Origin: Chitinophaga niabensis
GTDB lineage: Bacteria; Bacteroidota; Bacteroidia; Chitinophagales; Chitinophagaceae
NCBI RefSeq assembly: GCF_039545795.1
Contig: NZ_CP154260.1
Coordinates: forward strand, 5,275,001 to 5,339,000
Length of the DNA stretch: 64,000 nt
Direction of reading: 5' to 3'
Shown: positions 16,122 to 24,848 of the stretch, piece after piece
How the letters are laid out: every line of letters begins with the position of its first letter
Position numbering within the stretch: position 1 is the first letter of the stretch
The notes under the pieces: generated by a model
Seen by the model: only the letters and a program-made list of their open reading frames with translations
What the model was told of the DNA's origin: nothing
Database searches by the model: none
Position numbers and translations under genes: made by a program

Positions 16122-17483
16122 ATGAAAAAGTATATCCTGTTAGGTTGCGGATTACTATGGATGTCAGCCTCTTTCGCGCAGAATGGCAAATGGCAGAACC
16201 TCTTTAACGGCAAAGACCTGAAAGGCTGGAAACAGCTGAATGGCAAAGCTACTTATGAAGTTAAAAACGGAGAGATCATCGGCACCACCGTGATCGCTGA
16301 ACCAAATTCATTCCTGGCAACAGAAAAGGATTATGGTGATTTTATTTTTGAAGTGGAATATAAACTGGATAAGGATTTTAATTCCGGCATCCAGTTCCGC
16401 AGTCAGAGTAAATCTGATTATCAGAATGGCCGGGTTTTTGGATACCAGATGGAAGTTGATCCTTCTGAACGCCGTTGGAGTGGTGGAGTATATGAAGAAG
16501 GCCGCCGTGGCTGGTTATATCCCCTGGATCTCAACCCGGTTGCACAAAAAGCCTATAAAGCAAACACCTGGAATAAATACCGTATCGAATGCCGCGGTTC
16601 TGAAATACGCACCTTTATCAATGGTGTTCCTGCCGCACACGTAATTGATCCGGAATTACCTTCAGGCTTCATTGCTCTACAGGTACACGGTATCGGCAAA
16701 AAACAGGAAGATGTAGGTAAAACGATCCGCTGGAAGAACATCCGCATTATCGAAAACCCTGCAGCCTCTCAATATTCTCCCTATGACGATGTGTATGTGG
16801 TGAATAATATTCCGAACACTCTTTCAGAACAGGAGAAACGCCAGGGCATCCGTTTACTGTGGGACGGTTCTACCACCAAAGGCTGGAGAGGCGCTTACAA
16901 ACCTGCTTTCCCTGCAAAAGGCTGGGAAATAAAAGATGGTACCCTGAGCGTATTGTCTTCAGATGGAAAGGAATCTACCAATGGCGGAGATATTGTTACG
17001 GATGAAGAATTTGCTGCTTTTGACCTGGAGTTTGATTTCAAACTCACAGAAGGTGCTAACAGCGGTGTGAAATATTTTGTAACGGAATCAGAAAAGAACG
17101 CCGGTTCTGCAATAGGCCTGGAATACCAGGTGCTGGATGACGACAAACATCCGGATGCTAAACTGGGCGCTGCCGGCAATCGTAAATTAGGTTCTTTATA
17201 TGACCTGATCCCGGCTTACAAATTTGGTAATTCCCACAAAAAGATCGGCGAATGGAATCATGGCCGTGTGGTAGTGTATCCTGATAACCGCGTGGAACAT
17301 TGGCTGAATGGCCATAAAGTAGTCAGCTACGTGAGAGGAGATAATATTTACAAAGCACTTGTTGCCCGCAGCAAGTATGAAAAATACCCCGACTTCGGGG
17401 TAGCACCAAAAGGACATATCCTCCTGCAGGATCACGGTAACAACGTGAGCTACCGCAGTGTTAAGATAAAGATTCTGAAATAG
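16122..17483 (+). CDS. Secreted protein with two DUF1080 (3-keto-disaccharide hydrolase) domains
   Basis: 453 residues from ATG 16122, where a signal peptide begins (MKKYILLGCGLLWMSASFAQ); the upstream ATG at 16068 lies before it and is rejected. Domain 1 (~25-225) starts WQNLFNGKDLKGWK and contains FNSGIQFRSQ; domain 2 (~245-453) starts IRLLWDGSTTKGWR and contains ANSGVKYFV, LEYQVLDDDKHPDA and the ending GHILLQDHGNNVSYRSVKIKIL. These are the two halves of the concanavalin-like DUF1080 fold repeated in tandem. DUF1080 proteins (PF06439) cleave 3-keto glycosides in some systems and act as glycan-binding modules in others. Domain 2 keeps the QVLDDDKHPD segment shared with the single-domain copy at 29781, while domain 1 has QMEVDPSER at this position, so only one domain may be catalytic (inference). 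Convergent with eboF; it probably acts in the periplasm. Confidence 0.9.
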   Translation: MKKYILLGCGLLWMSASFAQNGKWQNLFNGKDLKGWKQLNGKATYEVKNGEIIGTTVIAEPNSFLATEKDYGDFIFEVEYKLDKDFNSGIQFRSQSKSDYQNGRVFGYQMEVDPSERRWSGGVYEEGRRGWLYPLDLNPVAQKAYKANTWNKYRIECRGSEIRTFINGVPAAHVIDPELPSGFIALQVHGIGKKQEDVGKTIRWKNIRIIENPAASQYSPYDDVYVVNNIPNTLSEQEKRQGIRLLWDGSTTKGWRGAYKPAFPAKGWEIKDGTLSVLSSDGKESTNGGDIVTDEEFAAFDLEFDFKLTEGANSGVKYFVTESEKNAGSAIGLEYQVLDDDKHPDAKLGAAGNRKLGSLYDLIPAYKFGNSHKKIGEWNHGRVVVYPDNRVEHWLNGHKVVSYVRGDNIYKALVARSKYEKYPDFGVAPKGHILLQDHGNNVSYRSVKIKILK

Positions 17484-17518
17484 TCAGCGACTATTTCATT
17501 GTTCACTGTTTTTCAACC

Positions 17519-17550
17519 GACATCCCGACTCTTCGGGATGTCCTTATTTT
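17519..17550. terminator. Convergent terminator
   Basis: GACATCCCGA, loop CTCT, TCGGGATGTC, followed by CTTATTTTA on the plus strand. It ends the double DUF1080 gene just before the eboF stop on the other strand. A smaller hairpin, GAAATAGT with ACTATTTC, overlaps the stop codon at 17477-17497. Confidence 0.8.
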
Positions 17551-18916
17551 ACAGCAATCCCAAATGCTGCAAAATAATATCGTGAACATCAGTGGCTATC
17601 ACACCTGCTTTAACGGGCTGTGTACTGATCAGTACCGGATGGTCTTTTGCATCCGCCGTTATTCTTCCATGGGAACCTTTGATGAGCGTGGCATCCAGCG
17701 GGATCACATTCATCAGGTAACGGAATCCTAATTTCTTCCTTAATACTTTCCCGATCACTTTCATCTTCACAAAAGGATCAGCAGGGTTCAGGAACATTTC
17801 CACGGGATCGTATCCCGGCTTACGGTGTATATCTACAATACGGGCAAAATCAGGTGCTTTCGCATCATCCTGCCAGTAATAATAAGTGAACCAGCTTTTA
17901 GCATCTGCCACCAGCACAAATTCTCCGCTACGTTCATGATGCAGATGATATTTACGTTTTCCCTCCCTGTCCAACACCAGTTCAACACCCGGTACGTTCT
18001 CTACCAGTTCCCGTACTTTTTTATAACAGGAAGGATCGTTCACATATACATGTGCTATCTGATGATCTGCTACCACAAATGCTTTGGACGCCCCTGCATC
18101 CAGCAGTTCCAGCCCTCTTTCTTCCCGGATAGCCAGTAAACCATGTTCCCTGAAAAGACGGTTCAGGTGAATAGGATGGTCTACATCCGTGATACCATAT
18201 TCTGATAAAAGGATGATCTCGCAACCTTTGCTTTCATAATAGGTCACCAGTTGCTGGCATACTTTATCTATAGCCTGTAGTTCAGGTGTTATCTTCGTGT
18301 AGTTATGCCCGTATTTCTGTAAACAATAATCAAGATGCGGTAAATAGATCAGCGTAAGATTTGGATCATGCCATTTATCTGTGAGTATGGATGCATCTGC
18401 GATCCATTGTGTAGAGCGGATATTCGCTCCCGGCCCCCAGAACTGGAAAAGCGGAAACTGCCCCAGTTCCTTTTGCAGCTCATCGCGCAGTGAAGCAGGA
18501 TGCGAATAACAATCCGGCATCTTACGGCCATCTGATAAATATTGCGGACGGGGTGTTACGGAGAAGTCTGCACTGGAATACATGTTGTACCACCAGAACA
18601 TTTTGGAACAGGTAAAACCAGGATGTAATTGTCTTGCACGCTCCCAGACCTTTTCACCATGTACCAGTTTATTGGATTGTTTCCAGAATTTCACCTCTGA
18701 ATCTTCCCTGTCGTACCAGCCATTCCCTACAATTCCATGCTCACTGGGCCATTCACCGGTTACGTAAGTAGATTGAACAGCAGTGGTCACTGCAGGCAAC
18801 ATGGGGAAAATAGAAGTATGATGATGTTTTTTGGCATATGCTGCCAGAAATGGTGTATGTGCTCCAATTAATGAAGAAGACAATCCAACTACATCAATAA
18901 CCACCGTTTTTTTCAT
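17549..18916 (-). CDS. eboF: EboF-type nucleotide pyrophosphatase/phosphodiesterase
   Basis: 455 residues, alkaline phosphatase superfamily. The start MKKTVVIDVVGLSSSLIG gives the first metal-binding Asp; AVTTAVQSTYVTGEWPSEHGIVGNGWYDRE carries the nucleophile Thr region and the EHGIVGN motif of nucleotide pyrophosphatases; LSEYGITDVDHPIHLNRLF and the closing GSHGR segment supply further metal ligands. The family hydrolyses phosphodiester or pyrophosphate bonds. It is the sixth and last gene of a colinear eboA-F operon, 16 bp after eboE. In cyanobacteria the ebo cluster is needed to move a scytonemin precursor to the periplasm; the substrate in Bacteroidota is unknown. Without a signal peptide, this protein is probably cytoplasmic. 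Confidence 0.88.
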   Translation of the reverse strand: MKKTVVIDVVGLSSSLIGAHTPFLAAYAKKHHHTSIFPMLPAVTTAVQSTYVTGEWPSEHGIVGNGWYDREDSEVKFWKQSNKLVHGEKVWERARQLHPGFTCSKMFWWYNMYSSADFSVTPRPQYLSDGRKMPDCYSHPASLRDELQKELGQFPLFQFWGPGANIRSTQWIADASILTDKWHDPNLTLIYLPHLDYCLQKYGHNYTKITPELQAIDKVCQQLVTYYESKGCEIILLSEYGITDVDHPIHLNRLFREHGLLAIREERGLELLDAGASKAFVVADHQIAHVYVNDPSCYKKVRELVENVPGVELVLDREGKRKYHLHHERSGEFVLVADAKSWFTYYYWQDDAKAPDFARIVDIHRKPGYDPVEMFLNPADPFVKMKVIGKVLRKKLGFRYLMNVIPLDATLIKGSHGRITADAKDHPVLISTQPVKAGVIATDVHDIILQHLGLL

Positions 18917-18932
18917 AACAATATTCTCCGGT

Positions 18933-20144
18933 TCAGGATAATTCTAACTGTTGTAAAACCCACTTCATTTCTCTTGCAATAGACGTGCCCATTTCCTGTT
19001 TTAAGCCAGCCGGCAGTACTTCCCAGGTATAGGTTTCCACTTCCAGGTGAAAACTGAAAGGTTTAGCTGCCTGCCGTGCTAAAACACGGCTGATATCATC
19101 ACGGGTGGAAGTTAGCACGCCAAAGTCCTGCACAAACACCGGCACATGATAATGCGCGCGCCATTCTTCTACTGCAGGATTCTCTGCATCTGCCAGTGCC
19201 TGCGGCATATCCGGATAATGGATCTTTTTATTATCAGTGGTACGGGCAATTACCTGGTGTAAATAAACCGGTTCGTTGAACTCTGAAAATGCTGCAATGG
19301 TAGCCTGCCTGCCGCCATCTTTTCCTAAGATACCTTTCAAAGCCGCACTGATCTGTACTTTCCCGGTTTTCAACCCGAAATAATGCAAACGCTCCAATAC
19401 CACCAGCGGATCTTCATAAGACACGGCAAAGTGGCAAACATCATAGCACAGCTGCACATGTTGTTTGATCGCCGCAATCGCTTCTTCCTCCGTCATGCCA
19501 AACTTATCGCTGAACATGATCACACCGGCAGGTAACAGATGCTGGAAATACCAATCGATATATTCTTTTGAATTCTCCAGCATGCCATCCGGCTCCGGTT
19601 CTACATCCAGGTGCATCAAAGGTCCGCCGCCGCGATGTGTTTTAATGAGTTGTTCTACCACCAGCAGCATGTTCAGTGTAGCGCTTTCCATCACCGACTG
19701 ATGTTCTTCCTGGCAACGCAGCCAGTATTTGTAAGATAAAGGAGAAGTAGAGATACCGCCTTCCATTCCTGCCGGCAACAATGATGCGAGAATGCGGAAC
19801 AGCCGGATCGTATAAGCCACACGTTCCGCTGTTGTCCAATCCGGTGTATGCACCTGGTCTTTTACCACTTCATGATGAAATCCGCCGTAAGGGAAACCGT
19901 TCATTGTAAATACGTAACAGTCTTCCGCTTTCAGCCATTCCTGGAATTCTTTCAGTGCTGGTTCTTTGGACAGTTCAAGACTAGCCAGGTTACTCAACCG
20001 CAGGCCTATTCCGAATGGAGCATCAGGAGACACCTTGGCCTTTACGGCAGGGATGTGTGTTTTTAATTGAGAAAAATGTTCTCCCCAGTTTTCACCTGCA
20101 TGAATGTTAGTACAATACGTGAGGTGTCCGTATGGAGTTTGCAT
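18933..20144 (-). CDS. eboE: EboE-type TIM-barrel protein (xylose isomerase-like)
   Basis: 403 residues, beginning MQTPYGHLTYCTNIHAGENWGEHFSQL, the typical start of the metabolite traffic protein EboE. The fold is a sugar phosphate isomerase/xylose isomerase TIM barrel; likely metal-site segments are HLDVEPEPDG (Glu/Asp), YDVCHFAVSYEDP (Asp, His), and FLEVE-like FHLEVETYTW near the C-terminus. It acts on, or binds, the metabolite made by EboC and EboD; the reaction is not known. Lies 38 bp after eboD and 16 bp before eboF in the same operon. Unlike the isomerase at 30991 it is longer and has the NIHAGENW entry motif, so the two are not duplicates. Confidence 0.9.
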   Translation of the reverse strand: MQTPYGHLTYCTNIHAGENWGEHFSQLKTHIPAVKAKVSPDAPFGIGLRLSNLASLELSKEPALKEFQEWLKAEDCYVFTMNGFPYGGFHHEVVKDQVHTPDWTTAERVAYTIRLFRILASLLPAGMEGGISTSPLSYKYWLRCQEEHQSVMESATLNMLLVVEQLIKTHRGGGPLMHLDVEPEPDGMLENSKEYIDWYFQHLLPAGVIMFSDKFGMTEEEAIAAIKQHVQLCYDVCHFAVSYEDPLVVLERLHYFGLKTGKVQISAALKGILGKDGGRQATIAAFSEFNEPVYLHQVIARTTDNKKIHYPDMPQALADAENPAVEEWRAHYHVPVFVQDFGVLTSTRDDISRVLARQAAKPFSFHLEVETYTWEVLPAGLKQEMGTSIAREMKWVLQQLELS

Positions 20145-20182
20145 GATCTTATATATTTTCCTTCAAACTAAGATAAGGGATA

Positions 20183-21334
20183 TCACCATTTATCGCGCAG
20201 CATATTTACCGCCTTGCGTAAAATCGCCAGGTCGATCGAATGCACTTCCTGCCCTTTGCCGATAGCACGAAGCAGCGAGATGGTCAATTGGCCGCCAAGA
20301 TGTTCTCTGAACTCTTCCAGCCCGGCAACAATCGCAGATTGATCATCTTCAATTTCCAGCAACGGATGGTATAAAGGGAGCCGCAACTCTTTTAGTAATT
20401 TGATGATACGGTCCAGCGAATCCGCATCCAGCATTCCTGTTAACCAGGAATACACACTATCGAGTGCTATGCCGATAGAAACCGCTTCCCCATGGCGCAA
20501 TTCAAAATCAGTGAGTTGTTCCAGTTTGTGCGCACTCCAGTGGCCAAAATCCAAAGGACGGGAAGATCCACTTTCAAACGGATCGCCCGCACCTCCGATA
20601 TGTGCCATATGTAATTCCGCACAACGGCGGATCAGGTATTGCAAACTGGCAGGATCTGCCTGCGTTAGTAAAGCTGCATGTGATTCCATCCAGTCAAAAA
20701 ATCCCGCATCTTTTATCAACGCTACTTTAACTGCTTCTACCATGCCTGAACGCCAATCCCTTTCATCCAGCGTGGAAAGAAAAGCCGCATCATTAAATAC
20801 GGCAGCAGGCGGTGCAAATGTTCCGAGGAAGTTTTTCTTACCGTGATAATTGATCCCATTCTTCACACCTACACCGGAATCATTCTGGGAAAGAACAGTG
20901 GTAGGGATACGGATATGTTTAACCCCGCGATGGCTCACGGCTGCCACATAACCCACCAGGTCCAGTACAGACCCTCCGCCAATACCCACTACGTAGGAAT
21001 GACGGTCTATAGCATGCTGGTCCAGTGTATTCACCAGCCAGTAAAATAATTGCAGATCATTTTTGGAGGCTTCTCCACCAGGCACTACTATAATATCCTG
21101 GATCAGTTCAAAACCATCTATATTTTCAAAATAAGCGGTGATCTGATCCTGCAGGTAATCGTGATGTTTGGTTACACCATCGTCTACAATAAATAATAAC
21201 TTCTTCCGGATGCCTTTCTCTGCACGTGATTCCAGGAAGTTTGCAAAATCTGTATTTGCGGTATCAAAGATCTTTTCAGTGAAGAAGACCTTGTATTCAA
21301 ACTGAACACTAAATGACTGCTGAATGTACGACAT
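20183..21334 (-). CDS. eboD: EboD, 3-dehydroquinate synthase-like sugar phosphate cyclase
   Basis: 383 residues, dehydroquinate synthase superfamily. The NAD-binding segment GGGSVLDLVGYVAAVSHRG (~120-138), IPTTVLSQNDSGVGVKNGIN, and the metal ligands in MVEAVKVALIKD (Glu), DFGHWSAHKLE (His) and ELRHGEAVSIG (His) are all present. Family enzymes use NAD+ and a divalent metal to cyclise a phosphorylated keto-sugar into a carbocycle. It has features different from housekeeping AroB (FGHWSAHKLE in place of FGHTIGHAIE; GGAGDPFE insertion), as expected for an ebo-type cyclase with a different substrate. This gene suggests that the ebo product contains a cyclitol or related head group (inference). Confidence 0.93.
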   Translation of the reverse strand: MSYIQQSFSVQFEYKVFFTEKIFDTANTDFANFLESRAEKGIRKKLLFIVDDGVTKHHDYLQDQITAYFENIDGFELIQDIIVVPGGEASKNDLQLFYWLVNTLDQHAIDRHSYVVGIGGGSVLDLVGYVAAVSHRGVKHIRIPTTVLSQNDSGVGVKNGINYHGKKNFLGTFAPPAAVFNDAAFLSTLDERDWRSGMVEAVKVALIKDAGFFDWMESHAALLTQADPASLQYLIRRCAELHMAHIGGAGDPFESGSSRPLDFGHWSAHKLEQLTDFELRHGEAVSIGIALDSVYSWLTGMLDADSLDRIIKLLKELRLPLYHPLLEIEDDQSAIVAGLEEFREHLGGQLTISLLRAIGKGQEVHSIDLAILRKAVNMLRDKW

Positions 21335-21426
21335 AGCTATTCTTTCCCTTCCTTTTCCTGGTAATATTTTTAACCATTAAATGTACAAAAAAGGGCAAAT
21401 ATCCTTTGCAGATTTATTATTAACGG

Positions 21427-22329
21427 TCAGGTAACCGCAAAGGCTTTGGAGAGCAAAAAGGAGAGCGGAAGGAACACCAATACGGCCAAAGCATAGGGGA
21501 AAGGAGCAAAAGCAGCCACCCATGCAGCATTCATGGCAATTAATCCAATAATGCCGCCCCGCACTGCCTTTCCGATATTTGGCCCGGTAGGTTCTTTCAT
21601 GGCAGCCAGTAAAGGCCGCATGATCATCCAGATAAATACCAGCAGGAAGGGGATCACTTCAAAGAATTTGTGATTCAATCCTCCCAGCACAAAAATGGTC
21701 GTATATACAATGCCGTATCCCAGTGCGGCATACATCAATGTTCGTTTTTTTCCGCCATGTACTTCATCCCTGCTGATCATGGTAATGGCAGCAATGTACA
21801 ATACCGGCAGCGCTGCCAGCCAGCCATACTTTTCAAGGGCCTGCGGAATAATGCTCATGCCCAGCAACAGGTTCAATCCTCTGCAAAGCCCCATGTTCAC
21901 AGGTCCCAGCAGGTTATGATGTTTGCCCCATTTATTATATACCAAAGCCGCCACAGCAATGCCTATAGCCAGGAAGCCGGATAATTCCCCTACAGTGAAA
22001 GCAGCCAGTACACCCAGTAATAACAAATAACTCCCTAAAACCACCGCTTCTGTACGGGAGATAATTCCGCTGGGAATGGGCCTTTCAGGACGTTCCACCC
22101 TGTCCAGCGCTGCATCAAAAACATCGTTAAAAACTACGCCACCACCATAAAGGCCAATGGTAGCAATGGCCATACAGGTAACCTGCAGGATGGCTTGCAC
22201 ATCCCCTAAACCTGTTGCCAAAAATCCTGAAATAGCAATCCCTGCCAGTATATCTGTTATAGCTGTTAGTATGTTCGCGGGTCGCATCAGTCGCAAATAG
22301 CCGATCAGTTTGCTGAAGATATAGTTCAC
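21427..22329 (-). CDS. eboC: EboC, UbiA-like prenyltransferase
   Basis: 300 residues, 8-9 membrane helices. The two aspartate motifs of UbiA prenyltransferases are seen: NDVFDAALDRVERPERPI (residues ~67-85, N-D-x-x-D type) and the second Asp-containing loop at SRDEVHGGKKRT (~186-197). These bind Mg2+ and the diphosphate of a polyprenyl donor, which is transferred onto an acceptor at the membrane. Combined with EboD, the simplest reading is prenylation of a cyclised sugar-like head group, giving a lipid-linked metabolite or carrier. Lies 51 bp after eboB and 92 bp before eboD. Confidence 0.93.
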   Translation of the reverse strand: MNYIFSKLIGYLRLMRPANILTAITDILAGIAISGFLATGLGDVQAILQVTCMAIATIGLYGGGVVFNDVFDAALDRVERPERPIPSGIISRTEAVVLGSYLLLLGVLAAFTVGELSGFLAIGIAVAALVYNKWGKHHNLLGPVNMGLCRGLNLLLGMSIIPQALEKYGWLAALPVLYIAAITMISRDEVHGGKKRTLMYAALGYGIVYTTIFVLGGLNHKFFEVIPFLLVFIWMIMRPLLAAMKEPTGPNIGKAVRGGIIGLIAMNAAWVAAFAPFPYALAVLVFLPLSFLLSKAFAVT

Positions 22330-22380
22330 GTTTTTCAGATAGGTTTATTCATAAAAACAATGGTAATTCAATAGGCTGCG

Positions 22381-23367
22381 CTACCGGATAATGGTAGATT
22401 GTTTATTGGGCCTTGGTTGCTGGCCTCCCCGAAGAACAGTGCTGCCATTATATTTCAGGCTCTGGTCAACAGGAATAACATTTTCAAAATCAGCTTCGTT
22501 GATCTGGCCGCTTTGTGCAAATGCCGTGATGGCATTACGGTAAGTGACTAATTCTATCGCTGCTTTATCTATTCCGCGTTCCAGCATCAATGCCGCTGTT
22601 TTAGGCACTGCCAGCGGATCGCTGATACCCCAGTCTGCAGCAGAATTTACCATGATACGTTCTGTTCCATATTGCTTCACGATCTCTACCATCCTTTCAT
22701 TTCCCATTTTTGTAAAAGGGTAAATGGTGAAGGCTGCCCAGAAACCCCTGTCCAGTACTTCTTTTACCGTTTCTTCATTATTATGATCTACGATCACCAT
22801 GTAAGGATCAAGGCCCATTTCAATCGCAATATCCATACTGCGTTGTGTACCTTGTTTTTTATCCCTGTGTGGTGTATGGATCTGTACCGGCAGCCCTGCA
22901 TCCTTTGCCAGTTGCAGTTGTGCACGGTAATATTTTTCTTCCAGCGCGGTCTGATCATCGAAACCTATCTCCCCGATACCTACCACACCTTCTTTATAAA
23001 TGAAGAGCGGTAAGATCTCCATCACCTGCTCACTCAGTTTTTCATTATTCGCTTCTTTGGAGTTCAATCCGATGGTGCAATAATGTTTGATCCCGAATTG
23101 CGAAGAGCGGAAACGCTCCCAGCCAACAAGGCTGCTATAATAATCCCGGAAAGTATCCACGCCGGTCCTCGGCTGGCCTAACCAGAATGCGGGTTCTATC
23201 AAAGCAACTACCCCTGCATCCGCCATGGCCTGATAATCATCCGTTGTACGGGAAGTCATATGCACATGCGGATCAAAAAAACGCATGCCTTTTATGGCTT
23301 CCAGGTAGGCAGGATTTATAGATTGGGGAACCAGGTCTTTTTCCGTCAGTTCAGCACTACAACACAT
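22381..23367 (-). CDS. eboB: EboB, TatD-family metal-dependent hydrolase
   Basis: 328 residues, amidohydrolase-like TIM barrel. Metal-binding motifs in order: FFDPHVHMTS (HxH at ~35), GIGEIGFDD (Glu), PVQIHTPHRDK (His), MVIVDHNNEE (His) and NSAADWGISDP (Asp). TatD proteins include DNases and small-molecule hydrolases; in the ebo operon the substrate is unknown. The first ~20 residues (MCCSAELTEKDLVPQ) precede the conserved fold; a later start such as the Met of KGMRFFDPHVH is possible, but there is no good reason to prefer it. Second gene of the operon, 63 bp after eboA. Confidence 0.9.
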   Translation of the reverse strand: MCCSAELTEKDLVPQSINPAYLEAIKGMRFFDPHVHMTSRTTDDYQAMADAGVVALIEPAFWLGQPRTGVDTFRDYYSSLVGWERFRSSQFGIKHYCTIGLNSKEANNEKLSEQVMEILPLFIYKEGVVGIGEIGFDDQTALEEKYYRAQLQLAKDAGLPVQIHTPHRDKKQGTQRSMDIAIEMGLDPYMVIVDHNNEETVKEVLDRGFWAAFTIYPFTKMGNERMVEIVKQYGTERIMVNSAADWGISDPLAVPKTAALMLERGIDKAAIELVTYRNAITAFAQSGQINEADFENVIPVDQSLKYNGSTVLRGGQQPRPNKQSTIIR

Positions 23368-23430
23368 ATGATTTACAAATTACAATTGTTGTTAAATTAA
23401 TAAAAAAAGCGCTCATGCATATAGCATTAA

Positions 23431-24285
23431 TTAGCCATTTACACGACCGGCAACGGTTTCCCAGCTCAGCTTTCCGGCTGCAATATCTGCTTTTACATCG
23501 GAACGACTGTCCAGCAGTGTCTGCGCAGGACCGTATGTACTCATAGAACAGGCCAGGGCAGCGGCTTCCCGCTCTGCATGATGTTCTGAATACCAGGTCC
23601 TTTCAATATCAGGGAAATTGGTTTCATTGATGAAAGGCCCTACCAGCCGCCATAACATGGGATGCACTGCTCTTCCGGCAGCTCTCCTTTCATGTGCATA
23701 ATCACACAGGATCCTTGCCAGTGTTGGGTTTGCCCGTTCATCCAGACCTTCTATCTTATGCACCGGTTTTTCTGTAAAAAAAGCCTTGAGCACCAGCTGG
23801 TTCCAGGCAGCTTCGTCCAGGTACTTTGCTGGGTAAGGGTTATGGAGCATAATAGCTTCTAAAACCACACCTATATTGGATCTGATCCCTTCTGCCGTAC
23901 GCAGCTTCCAGGCTTCCGGAAATGCCAGTAAAGGCAGGGCTCCGTACAAAGCCACCTGCTCATTCATTTCAGCAGAATTGAACAGGTTCTCTATCGTCTG
24001 CACGTATTGCTGCTGATCCGTAACAGGCAGCTGCAATAACCACCAGGAACGGAACAAACGGTCCAGTGTATATCCTTCCAGCCTTGGATCTGTGGTATTT
24101 ATCTCATCCCGTCCTAAAAAACGGGGGGCCGCCGTAAAGGCGAGATTGAACTGTTGCAGGGTCCCCTGCTCTTTCCAGGCTCCCAAACGCTCCTCCAGCC
24201 ACTTTTTCCCTTTTTCTGATGCATGGTTAAGAATGGTCTGATATAGGTCCGAGGAGACTTTATGCTGCTCATATGCGTATCCCAT
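23431..24285 (-). CDS. eboA: EboA domain-containing protein
   Basis: 284 residues, helix-rich, no signal peptide or membrane segment. It matches the EboA type by its length, its position and motifs such as NTTDPRLEGYTLDRLFRSWWLL (close), MALY/ALYGALPLLAFPEAW and the AAALACSMSTYGPA stretch near the C-terminus. No catalytic function is known for EboA; it may be a scaffold or partner for the other Ebo proteins. It is the first gene of the six-gene operon, and a terminator-like hairpin lies 45 bp upstream of its start. Confidence 0.88.
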   Translation of the reverse strand: MGYAYEQHKVSSDLYQTILNHASEKGKKWLEERLGAWKEQGTLQQFNLAFTAAPRFLGRDEINTTDPRLEGYTLDRLFRSWWLLQLPVTDQQQYVQTIENLFNSAEMNEQVALYGALPLLAFPEAWKLRTAEGIRSNIGVVLEAIMLHNPYPAKYLDEAAWNQLVLKAFFTEKPVHKIEGLDERANPTLARILCDYAHERRAAGRAVHPMLWRLVGPFINETNFPDIERTWYSEHHAEREAAALACSMSTYGPAQTLLDSRSDVKADIAAGKLSWETVAGRVNG

Positions 24286-24329
24286 GAGGCTAAAATAATA
24301 ATTTTCGGGGGATGGGGCCTGGCTTAAAA

Positions 24330-24355
24330 TAAAAGAGAGGCAACTAGTGCCTCTC
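24330..24355 (-). terminator. Terminator-like hairpin in the eboA leader
   Basis: On the minus strand GAGAGGCA, loop CTAGT, TGCCTCTC is followed by TTTTATTTT. It sits 45 bp before the eboA ATG with no protein-coding gene upstream on that strand. It is either an attenuator controlling read-through into ebo, or the 3' end of a small RNA transcribed from the region 24360-24740. Confidence 0.65.
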
Positions 24356-24733
24356 CTTCCGCCATTCTAAAACCTGATTAGTAACCAGGATATTCTTCAG
24401 GGCAAATGCCCAATATCTTTGTTAAAGGGTTAGTTTCAAACTGAATCTTTATGCAATATAAGGATTAAAAATCGTTCATCGCTCACCCCTAAGTGTCAAA
24501 ATTTTAACATTCCCTTTGGAAAAACGATTTTGCATGAGAAGTTTAAAACAGACGGCTTCCAATTTTACCCTAAAATTGGCACATGCCCTCTGCATGTGCC
24601 CTATTCATATGGTGGAATTTATAAAGACAAAAATAACCTGGTATTCACCGTTGTGTAGTTACTCTGTGCAAAGGTTCGAATGTGATTTTGTCGCTGTTAT
24701 TGATTGTAAATTATAACATTAATTTAACAACCA

Positions 24734-24741
24734 CAAACTTA
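24734..24741 (-). promoter_or_regulatory. Possible -7 element upstream of the ebo operon
   Basis: Minus-strand TAAGTTTG, a full match to TAnnTTTG. No CAA/CAAA (TTG) partner lies at the right distance, and it is about 450 bp before eboA, so the call is weak; it would give a long structured leader or a separate small RNA. Confidence 0.3.
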
Positions 24742-24848
24742 AATGCGACTTTTTCAGAAAAAACTTTTACAAGCCTATCCTGATGGATGTATTGCGGATT
24801 TTCCGTAAGTTTAATCAATTTACCTGATTAATTTTCACTCGTCCAATC

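Larger units (their letters stand above)
24286..24848. other. 563-bp non-coding region rich in hairpins
   Basis: No convincing reading frame on either strand; a 66-residue plus-strand frame (24516-24716) has no recognisable feature. Inverted repeats seen: GATATT...GGGCA...TGCCC...AATATC (24389-24417), CAATTTTA/TAAAATTG (24560-24578), the perfect GGCACATGC/GCATGTGCC (24578-24600) that abuts it, and the terminator-like hairpin at 24330. Minus-strand TAAGTTTG at 24734-24741 matches the TAnnTTTG -7 element, without a good -33. A transcript from there would run ~400 nt to the terminator-like hairpin, or continue into eboA. I found no motif of tmRNA, RNase P or SRP RNA. Confidence 0.5.

Noticed and set aside
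24356..24500. Possible 6S RNA or tmRNA on the minus strand
   Set aside because: The region folds into hairpins and ends in a terminator-like structure, but I cannot find conserved motifs of any known RNA class; kept only as an unassigned structured region.
24516..24716. 66-residue plus-strand frame in the ebo leader region
   Set aside because: Overlaps perfect hairpins, has no family features and no clear upstream initiation signal.
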